55,358 nucleotides of DNA from Nitrososphaerales archaeon (GTDB lineage: Archaea > Thermoproteota > Nitrososphaeria > Nitrososphaerales > CADDZS01): positions 1 to 55,358 of the forward strand of contig JASHPO010000153.1 in NCBI GenBank assembly GCA_030038075.1. The letters are read 5' to 3'. Below, in pieces: positions 38,680-47,282 of the stretch. A program made the translations under genes and the position numbers. Under the pieces are notes generated by a model. That model worked only from the letters and a program-made list of their open reading frames with translations, was not told the DNA's origin and made no database searches. Positions within the stretch are counted from its first letter, which is position 1. Each line of letters starts with the position of its first letter.

Positions 38680-39048
38680 AGAGGAAAGTAGAGTTCGCGG
38701 AAACCCGCATTCTAGAATCTGCCAGACTGACTCATCGCTGATTGTCTTCCCGTTGATTTTATTTTACACTCCTCGATTGCTTCCTTGAGCTTGGATAGAG
38801 AGCATGAGTTGAACGGATAACCCAGTACTTTTGGAGCTATCTGTGCGAATTCGGCTACGGTTGATCTTTCTTCCTCGGTGAATTTTGGATTTACCTTTCT
38901 GGGCTTCTTTGGTCTGATTGCAACTAGGCCTCTATCGTTGAACGTTCGAATTATCTCTCGCGTGGTACTCGCTCAGGAGAGTCATCCTCGATATTTCCTG
39001 CACGGTCATTCCCTGAGCTGAACAGAGGATAACCTGGCATCGCTTCAT
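38680..39048 (-). pseudogene. IS630-family transposase N-terminal relic (frameshifts)
   Basis: Stitched reverse frames: MKRCQVILCSAQGMTVQEISRMTLLSEYHAR / EIIRTFNDRGLVAIRPKKPRKVNPKFTEEERSTVAEFAQIAPKVLGYPFNSCSLSKLKEAIEECKI / INGKTISDESVWQILECGFPRTLL. Confidence 0.75.
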
Positions 39049-39434
39049 GAAGACAGGGTTGTCTCCGTGTCTGCGTGGTCAGATTCCTTGCGTTCAGACA
39101 CATGGAGACGAGGAAGCGTGCAATGGTCATAAGCGAACGCCAAGCCTCTCCAATCTAGCTAAAAATGTTGGACGAACTGCTTGGTAGGGCACTAGCTAAT
39201 GTAATGGAATTTGGTTAAACCTTGGACAGGAAAAAGAGACACTGGAGAATACTATGTTGGGATTTTGTTTCCGGCTAACGATCTCATTCCTCACAAAAAG
39301 CCTCTCCAATTCTGTATGAAATAAAACGATTGGACCTTACACTGCCGCATCTTCGTAAAACGCTTTGTCGGACACGTTCATTATGTTGATTTCGGTCAAA
39401 AATTGACACGAGTTCCGGTCAAAAGTATAAATCC

Positions 39435-40010
39435 TTGTGCAGCGCACTGCGCCACGTGTCCAGAACTGCCGTGAAAAGCAACACGACTATGAAATCGTTT
39501 CGGTTGGACTGCGATCTTGCCACTGCGCTTTCGAGATGTGCAGAAACAAGGCAGTTAACCGAAACCACGCTTGTTTCAAACATTCTGGAAGAGGCGATTA
39601 GATTCGAGCCGTTGGTACAAAATATAGGTGGCCTCGGGCTAAGCAAACCGGTCTTTACGAAAATACTTGCTCAGACAAATCTCGATGGTCTCGAGATTGC
39701 GGCTGCCGAGTGTGCACGAGAAAATGTTCCAGTGATATTTCATTTGCTAGAGCTAGAGAAGACAACGGCCTCTCTGGATTTCTTCCTGAAGAAAATACTC
39801 GAAGGCTGGGGGTGGTTTAAGGCTGATACTAAAATAAAGAACGGAAATTATACGGCTAAGATAGTCCACGATTATGGTCTGATGTGGTCCATATTTCTGA
39901 AATCCTATATGACCGACGCATTTGAATTAGTTATAAAAGAGCGCCCGCAATTCGAAGTGACGGATCGTACCGTAATATTGACGGTTCCGGAAATGCACAC
40001 TCTATCCTGA
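39435..40010 (+). CDS. Hypothetical protein with RHH-like N-terminus
   Basis: Intact ORF; MKSFRLDCDLATALSRCAETRQLTETTLVSNILEEAIRF; likely start 39489. Confidence 0.5.
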   Translation: MCSALRHVSRTAVKSNTTMKSFRLDCDLATALSRCAETRQLTETTLVSNILEEAIRFEPLVQNIGGLGLSKPVFTKILAQTNLDGLEIAAAECARENVPVIFHLLELEKTTASLDFFLKKILEGWGWFKADTKIKNGNYTAKIVHDYGLMWSIFLKSYMTDAFELVIKERPQFEVTDRTVILTVPEMHTLS

Positions 40011-40084
40011 GAACTGTTTTCAACGATACGAGCGGAAGGATAAATCGCTCATGCTTCGTTCAATCCGAATCAATATTCCTACGG

Positions 40085-41329
40085 ATGACAAGTATTGCAA
40101 TCAACAACGTAATACATAGTCCTGCTTTGTATTACCCAATTTTAAATAATTGTTTACGCTACGCTCTGCGTGCCTTGAACAAGATCATTTTGTCCACAAT
40201 CATGATCGTAACTCTCCTAGCTTCTGGTTCCTCTTATTTACTCTCGTCAAATGCTTACGCTGCTTCAACCACCTCCCAAGGTTGCACAGTTGTGTCAATA
40301 GATAATCAGATTCAACTACAAAAGTCCGATTTCTCGGCCGTGCCCGCCTATCCACTTGCGGAATCGTCTAGCGCATATCTAAGTTTGTTACAGAATAGCT
40401 CTGTACAGTCTATAGGCGCAACCGGAATATGGAAGTTTGACATGAATACTTGTTCTGCCAGCTTAGCATCGATAAATGTAGTCTTTTCGTTTGTGAGCTC
40501 CACTGGTGTAAATCAATACCTTTACGTCGGAGAGAATGCGAATGCCAGCCAGGTATTGGGCTCTACACTTCAGACTGCAGTAGGAGCTACAAATAGTGTG
40601 ACTTGGTCCGGATATGAATACTATGTGTCGAGCGGCGTGAATTATGTCGAAGCAGATTGGGGCCTTCCGTCTGCTTCCGCTCCTTCGACAGGGTGCTCAA
40701 CAAATAATGAATGCATCCTACTTGATTGGACTGGTGGGTCTATAGGAGCAGGCGGAGCGAGTGGATTGGCTCAGGGTGGGTCTGGAGACACTGTAGTTTG
40801 TCCCAGCTCGAGCTGTACGAGCTACTATACAGACTACTTTGCATGGTACGAGTTCTACGGTGTTTCGTGTGGCCAACCTGGCTGTGGTGTCTCTGGGCTA
40901 GTTAATTGTACAGCTAATCAATTCATGACTGTTTCATCAGGCGACGATATCGAGAACTATATTGACTACACTCCTTCCAACAGTACAATGAATGAGTATG
41001 TTAATGATTTGACAGACGGATACTCTTGTACAAACCTAATTTACATCCATGACGGAGCTGTTACAATGAACCAGCCATATTACGGGCAATTTATCGCCGA
41101 AAGACCAGAAATAGGCACTTCTGGGAGCTACTATTCTCTACCGGATTTCCAAACTACAGTTATAGCGGACGCTTACGTGGACGGCTCACAAATAAACAAC
41201 CTGAGTCCTTCTTCTACATACAACATGGTAAATAGTGGTAATACCAACATCAATCTCGGCTCGGTGAATTACAATACGTACATAGGTGCGTACTTCGACG
41301 AGACTTGGAGCACAAGCTCCGGAACCTGA
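40085..41329 (+). CDS. Secreted G1-family (eqolisin-like) acid protease
   Basis: N-terminal signal region; VEADWGLP, LLDWTGGSIGAGGASGLAQGG (Gln), DYFAWYEFYG, MTVSSGDDIENYIDY, GQFIAERPE (Glu), SLPDFQTTVIADAYVDG in eqolisin order. Confidence 0.65.
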   Translation: MTSIAINNVIHSPALYYPILNNCLRYALRALNKIILSTIMIVTLLASGSSYLLSSNAYAASTTSQGCTVVSIDNQIQLQKSDFSAVPAYPLAESSSAYLSLLQNSSVQSIGATGIWKFDMNTCSASLASINVVFSFVSSTGVNQYLYVGENANASQVLGSTLQTAVGATNSVTWSGYEYYVSSGVNYVEADWGLPSASAPSTGCSTNNECILLDWTGGSIGAGGASGLAQGGSGDTVVCPSSSCTSYYTDYFAWYEFYGVSCGQPGCGVSGLVNCTANQFMTVSSGDDIENYIDYTPSNSTMNEYVNDLTDGYSCTNLIYIHDGAVTMNQPYYGQFIAERPEIGTSGSYYSLPDFQTTVIADAYVDGSQINNLSPSSTYNMVNSGNTNINLGSVNYNTYIGAYFDETWSTSSGT

Positions 41330-41444
41330 TTTTTCTATTAGGTGAGATAACTATCAATATAAGCTCCGAAAGGACCTTACCGTAGGCTTCAGAGGAGAAA
41401 CTTTTTTCATCGGGATAGAATCTCGAAAACGGGGAAGATAGAGG

Positions 41445-42257
41445 ATGAGGAAGACTCCCTACTACGCGCTTATTCTCCTAGTCCTAGTTATCGCTGCAAC
41501 AGTAGCGGCTGTAGAAATTAGTTACGGGACGGCCACCAGCGCCGTTTCCTCATCTTTATCTTCGTCGTCAACAACGACGATGAGCGAAAGTTCCTTCACG
41601 AGCATCTCTGGCACATCGTACAGCTCTCAGACTTCCTTAGCTGGTGCAAACGTAAGTGACTGCAACCAGACTGAGACGCAGGTCCTTTCAGATTTCGGCG
41701 ACTTCGCCAGCGTTCCTTCCAGTATTCTGAGTACCTTTGACCCGCTGCATTCCTGTCAATCAGTCACAAATCTGGGTTACCTTGTTTATCCAGTGATCTT
41801 AATGAACATAAATGCAACTGGTTACATACGAGCGCTTTATTCACAGATTCTATCAAATTACCCCACAAACACTTCCTATCCGCAAGTGTATGAACTTCCC
41901 TACCTTGAGGCCACGAACGCAACTATTTTCACCGCCGCGCTCCCATTTAACTTGTCCAGTTCCTTCGAGATCACTAATGCAACGCTTGTCTGGAAGGACA
42001 ATACCACCATCGAATACCAGTACACTGTAAGGTCACTTGCAAATTCCACTGGCTACTACATGTTTACACTTCCAGGCGCTTGCGGAATCTTTGAAACTCC
42101 ATTTGTTGTAGGGATCAAGAACACTTCCCTTAGCGGAAATTATCTCGATGAATTGGGTTATCAGGGCCTTGTTCTCTGCGGGGCAAGTATGCCGGGAATC
42201 ATAGTCGGAGTGAGTAACATGAGCGTCTCGTACGTTCTACTTCCCGAATGGGAGTAA
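41445..42257 (+). CDS. Secreted or membrane-anchored hypothetical protein
   Basis: N-terminal TM followed by Ser-rich linker and globular domain. Confidence 0.55.
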   Translation: MRKTPYYALILLVLVIAATVAAVEISYGTATSAVSSSLSSSSTTTMSESSFTSISGTSYSSQTSLAGANVSDCNQTETQVLSDFGDFASVPSSILSTFDPLHSCQSVTNLGYLVYPVILMNINATGYIRALYSQILSNYPTNTSYPQVYELPYLEATNATIFTAALPFNLSSSFEITNATLVWKDNTTIEYQYTVRSLANSTGYYMFTLPGACGIFETPFVVGIKNTSLSGNYLDELGYQGLVLCGASMPGIIVGVSNMSVSYVLLPEWE

Positions 42258-42359
42258 TAAAATCCTCCACGATCAATTACTTCACCGTAAGGCAGCAATG
42301 CTAGCACACTACGGAAGCATTTGCACTTGGATACAAAGGAAAAAAGGAAAATACTCCCA

Positions 42360-43056
42360 TCAGTGTTGAAAGGGACGCCTCTGGGATAAGCATGCCGCCA
42401 TAGCTGCCAAAAACCAGGATAGTGATAGTTCTTTACTGGGCCAATAAGGACCAGTCGTAAGTTTCGCCGGAAAGTCGAGATCGAAATGGGTAGTTAATCT
42501 GGAAGACCGCGCGGATCGAGAAAGAATTATTTTCGGAACCCTATCGTACTCGTAATCCGGGATTAGGCTTCCATAGACGAGCAGCTCGGCTAGCGCATCC
42601 CTATGAAACCACTTTTTCAAGTAGCTAGAGGACTCGCCTTCCTCAACTGTCTGGCCCAACACGAGATTTTCGGACAAGATTGTAAATGTCTTCGAAATAA
42701 TATCTCTGATTTCCCTTGACAGTTTTGGAAGGTCGTAATGGTCCGTCTTTACTCTAGTTAATAAGCAGTTGAACGAACTTATGTTGCAACTAATCGAGGC
42801 GATTTCGAGCGAGTTTGCCTCGACAAGAGTAGTACCCGATCCGCTAAAAAGGATCACAAACTATTCTTGGGTTAAATTTTCTCAGGAAGATTTCAACCAT
42901 TTGAGGAACATGCTTTCCAAGATACGGATGAAGTCGATGTACATGCTTTGTTCGTGGGTAATCGGGAAGATCTCTTTCAAGCCAGTTAAGGTCAAGTTTC
43001 TCTCATGGAGTAGAAGGATTAATCCAACTAAAGTCACCTAGACCGTACCGGCTCCA
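42360..43056 (-). pseudogene. DNA (N4/N6) methyltransferase, decayed
   Basis: Stitched frames NWLERDLPDYPRTKHVHRLHPYLGKHVPQMVEIFLRKFNPRIVCDPF / SGSGTTLVEANSLEIASISCNISSFNCLLTRVKTDHYDL; frameshift at ~42856 and an in-frame stop upstream. Confidence 0.75.
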
Positions 43057-43124
43057 TTTAGTTAAGCCTGTTAGTGACCGATCGGCCTAAGGCCGAGAGC
43101 TCGCCTTCCTTCGCTTGTGATTAA

Positions 43125-43515
43125 GTGTTCGAAAGAAAGCGGACTCCATACGAGATAATCTATTACGCAGTATATCTCGCTTTTCAGGGACTCTCGTTTG
43201 AGAAGTGTGCCAAGGCTATAGAACCACTCATCAAAAGGACTCCCAAAGCAGTATGGGATTGGTCGCAGGCGCTCGGTCAAGACAAGGGCATTTCGAAAAT
43301 ATTCAGATTGGGCGAGAAAGGATCAAAATATCTGAAATCGACTAGACAGAGATTACGATTGCAGGAGCTAAAGCTTGGTTCTTACTGGACTGGCATACGA
43401 ACCGTTCGAGCAGAGAATTCTCGGGTTATATTTCACATGGCAACCAAACAGCATAGCGGTGGAGATGTTCCTCAAACAGCTCAAGAAAATGTATGGCAAG
43501 CACGCTCGCCTTGCA
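43125..43515 (+). pseudogene. IS6/IS240-like transposase relic
   Basis: FERKRTPYEIIYYAVYLAFQGLSFEKCAKAIEPLIKRTPKAVWDWSQ; other frames read LAYEPFEQRILGLYFTWQPNSIAVEMFLKQLKKMYGKHARLAS. Confidence 0.65.
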
Positions 43516-43526
43516 TCCATCATAGC

Positions 43527-44262
43527 GAAAGTCAGTTTGTCGTGACAAAAGAAAGCAATGGCACGTTCGTAATAACTCCTATGAGTGGTTTAGGAAGGGA
43601 ATCACAGATTCCCGAGTGTTTGCCGAACAGTGCGACTTCGGGCAGCCTTACTCCAGGCTCCAACATAAACCCATTGACGGCTTCCGATTGGTTGTATGGC
43701 GTTACTGATTTGGACAGTACATCGGGTATCATCGGCGCCTATTTGACATATGATAGCGGCGGGACCTATCCGAACACTAATACAACTTTGTCCCTTTGGT
43801 TAGGGGTGACCACGGATACAGGCTACTTCAAGTGGACGCCGCGTGGGGAGGTGTAAACTGTGGAGATACAGCTACTTCGGCACCAATTTTCTCCTACGGT
43901 TACGGGTCCTCGCTTTCAAATTGTCCAGTTGGAACCGCAACAGAGGGAGACCAATATGAGTTAGACATTGCGTACGATTATGTTTGGACATTAGAGTGGT
44001 ACGTGCTAATTTGGGATGAATCGACCAATAGTTACTTCATGAATCCTGTTTATTTGTCATCGGCAACGGGTACATATACGTCCGGAGGAGCTTTCGGCGT
44101 GGTTATGGAAGGATAAACTGGCCAAGCAACGCAAATGCAACAAATTACATTCCAGATGGATCGCAATCTGTTTCCCTTCTTCAGTACTTTACAAGCAGTA
44201 GCTACTACGATTGGGTCAACTGGGGGTATTGTGAAAGCACGAGTTGCCCTACAATTACTTGA
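43527..44262 (+). pseudogene. Secreted beta-rich protein (possibly distant eqolisin-like), frameshifted
   Basis: Three consecutive frames: ...TTLSLWLGVTTDTG / YRLLQVDAAWGGVNCGD...VGTATEGDQYELDIAYDYVWTLEWYVLIWDE...GVVMEG / INWPSNANATNYIPDGSQSVSLLQYF... Confidence 0.55.
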
Positions 44263-44757
44263 AGAACACTAACCTCATGTGAAAAATTCCAAGTCTTCGT
44301 ATCCTCAGCGAGGGTCGAAGACATTCAAAGTATCCTCCATCCTTTTGTCAAACTCGGATGGTGACACTTCGATCGAAGTGCCGCTTTCCCAGAACATACC
44401 ATAACGTTGACGTCACTTCTGCATAGCTTGAATTCACAAAACTCAGACTGAAATTCTGAATGTTAAGAACTAGGATTAACAGAAAAGAAGGCCTTCCAAA
44501 ATGATGCTATGCTGTTAGTTTCCCCAATAAGCTCATTCACATCCGGTTTCACGTGTAGTAGCACTTCCAGCGGGTTCAACGGTTTCACGGAGGAAACAAA
44601 TAACCTCAACTTGGGGTCGTCGTGTTCTTACACGTCGACCAGATCGTGCTCCTTCTCCGAAAGTTAGCTTGGGAAACGAGAGAGCGGGCGCCTTGACATT
44701 TTCATATAAAGAACCAGTTTGGTAGATCTGGAATTGAACAGGATCGGATTTCTCTGA

Positions 44758-45501
44758 TTGCAGTACAAATTTTTATTAAAAATGAAGCCAAGACAATCCT
44801 TTACGAACATTCACCTCGCCATAAGTGAAAAACACCTAGCCCTGAGCACGGTTCTGTTGGTGCTGGTAATTTCAGTCATGGTCATAGCAGCTGCTGGTGT
44901 TTTAATTTACACGGTTACCCACCTTCAAGCGCAGAACTTGTCATCCTCATCTAAGACAGAGGATCAGGAAACTATCGCCCAGACAACCAATTCCACACTC
45001 GGTCTTGAATTCTCGCTTTCGATAAATACCACTATCATCAATTATGGAAATTCGATTTCGATTACGATGGAGCTTCAAAACGTGTTTTCAACACTTAACT
45101 CTGTCAACGCTTCCTTTGACTGGACTCCCTCCATCTTGAGTGTCCAGCCCTGCCGATATTTTGACAACTACGTGGTTTTCACAGGGGACTACGACATTGC
45201 AAACCTTTCACTCGTTGGAGAACCACTGATAGTCAGTGGCATACCTCCACCAAGCTGTCCTGCCTTCGACTTGCAACAGCTGTTAATTCAGCCACACAGC
45301 ACTAACGCGACAGCGATTCCTTCCTACCTTGACGCACAATTGGCGCTTGAACTTTCGAGCTCTATCAACGGATACTATTCAAAAATAGCAGTAGATGATG
45401 ATCAATATACTCTGTTCCCTGTCGGCGTCTACACAATATTAGCGGGCGATGAGTGGGGGCAGAGCGTACTGCTTCACTTTGAGGTAGTTCAACCTGGTTA
45501 G
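44758..45501 (+). CDS. Membrane-anchored extracellular hypothetical protein
   Basis: N-terminal TM VLLVLVISVMVIAAAGVLIYTVTHL; Ser/Thr linker. Confidence 0.55.
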   Translation: MQYKFLLKMKPRQSFTNIHLAISEKHLALSTVLLVLVISVMVIAAAGVLIYTVTHLQAQNLSSSSKTEDQETIAQTTNSTLGLEFSLSINTTIINYGNSISITMELQNVFSTLNSVNASFDWTPSILSVQPCRYFDNYVVFTGDYDIANLSLVGEPLIVSGIPPPSCPAFDLQQLLIQPHSTNATAIPSYLDAQLALELSSSINGYYSKIAVDDDQYTLFPVGVYTILAGDEWGQSVLLHFEVVQPG

Positions 45502-45953
45502 CAATTTTATGCACAAAATGGTTTGTAACAAAACAAGCACGAATTGAAGAAAGAGTGTAACATTCAGAGGAAAAAAGACTGAAACTGAAGCAAAAATTCA
45601 GTCAATATGAATTTTAATTGAGGTGCGTTTCTAGAAGAATCTCTGGCCATAACATGAGATTGCAAGAAAAGTAAGGAGAAAAAAATGCCGTATCGCTGAT
45701 CCATCCCCTCATGGTCTTCATAGCAGACTAGGATGACAAAATAGGTAGCTCTACACTTGCTTCAGATAAACAAAGCATATAGAAGCGAGCCGATCGAAGA
45801 CAGGATCGTAATAGAACATGTGGTAGATTGCATTGCGTTTGCGCATTTACCCGTGATTCATGCAGCTGCGCAAGCTTGAAAATTGATGGTACTTCCTCTT
45901 TTTTTCGACGACCCGGGACTCGTTTTGCATTGGTCTTATACTCAAATTAGCAT

Positions 45954-45971
45954 AAATCCCACCGGCGGCCC
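45954..45971 (+). repeat. attR-like 18-bp copy of the tRNA-His 3' end
   Basis: AAATCCCACCGGCGGCCC followed by CTCTTTTTTT. Confidence 0.75.
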
Positions 45972-46258
45972 TCTTTTTTTGGGCTTTAACGGTGATCCGT
46001 TACGTTATTATTATCGTTGATGACGAGTTGATGGACACGCGCGAGCAACCGAAGAGATAACAGTACCAGGAATGTCACGCGAATTAATGAAATCGAGATC
46101 AGGTAACGCTTTTGCTAGAAGCTCTGCAACCGCATTGCAATGCCATTACAACTCGCTAAAAATTTTGAAACTCGCAGATGCAATTAGGACAATCAAGAGG
46201 ATTTTGTTGGTTACCATTAAAAGAGACGCAAAGTCCTGAGTCCTTCAGAATTATCGTG

Positions 46259-47184
46259 AATCAAAGAACAATTGTAACAGCATTAACTGTGACCCTGTTG
46301 TTCATCAGCTTTGTTCCCCGTTGCGATATACGTAGCTGTCCCCAAAGTCGTTGCTGCATCGGTCAGCAGTAATTGCTCTAGCCCAACGGTTCCGACAGGT
46401 ACTCCGCCTACCTTGAATTCTACATTTACTCTTACTGTGATAGGCGCAACCGGCAGGACGGTAACTTACAATCAGAGTTCGATCTTGTCACTAGCTACCT
46501 GCACGTCATACGGTGGTTTTGCTCACGGTACGCCAAAGTTTTCGGATGACTACGGAAATTACACAGGTGTTCCCGTGCTGACATTGGTTAACCTCGTGGG
46601 TGGAATAACGCCAGGTGAGACTGTAACAGCGACCTCTGGCACAGATAATTATCAGACCGTTTACAACTATACCGAAGTCGCTAACGGTACCGGATAGGGA
46701 TCCGAATATACCGCGACCGCTTCCTTACAGTGTAACTGCTCCGGTTCCAATGTATCTAGTTCTAGCGTACCTGTGGAATAACAGTGCCATAGGCGCATAC
46801 TCTTGCACGTCGGGCACTCCACCCTGTCCCAACGGGCCTGAAACCTCTGGAACAGGGCTTCTTAGGACTGTGACAATAAGTTCTACTGCCGGATACCTGA
46901 TCGCTGCCGGCGCACCGTGGAACAAGGCTGTAGCTACGGTTCAGGTGAATTCGACTGATTCGACGACAAACTCAACCTCAACATCATCAGTAACTGCATC
47001 GTCCTTGACTTCATCATCGGCTTCGCCGACAAGCACTACTTCCGTCGTTGCCACTACAACATCATCGTCCTCTAAAAGTGCAATAGCGCTGACGGCCGGT
47101 TACCTGCTTGTTGTGGCAACCTCGCTCGTAGTAATAGTCGGGGCAGGGCTAGCTTACCTTGTAATTCGGCGCAAGTTCTCCTAG
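46259..47184 (+). pseudogene. Secreted sulfite-oxidase-fold (molybdopterin-domain-like) protein with C-terminal anchor, frameshifted twice
   Basis: NQRTIVTALTVTLLFISFV / PVAIYVAVPKVVAASV...GNYTGVPVLTLVNLVGGITPGETVTAT...TEVANGTG* / DPNIPRPLPYSVTAPVPMYLVLAYLWNN...VVIVGAGLAYLVIRRKFS. Confidence 0.6.
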
Positions 47185-47282
47185 CAAGCGACCTCGGCAG
47201 ATCTAGAAGATATCTAGCTGCGCTCGCCGCAGAATTGAAGACCAGCCGATGCGATTTGCGACGGAGGCCGGCCGAACGCATC

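Larger units (their letters stand above)
35953..45971. mobile_element. tRNA-His-integrated genomic island (~10 kb), probably composite
   Basis: 18-bp direct repeat AAATCCCACCGGCGGCCC at 35953-35970 and 45954-45971; interior holds an integrase remnant, TA genes, IS relics, methylase relic; original T-run terminator follows the right repeat. Confidence 0.75.

Noticed and set aside
42769-43041. Plus-strand ORF of 90 aa
   Set aside because: Antisense to the clear methyltransferase pseudogene on the minus strand
45896-45953. TTAGCATA just before the right att copy as additional tRNA D-arm homology
   Set aside because: Only 8 bp and A/T-rich; could be a deletion scar of a longer att but equally chance
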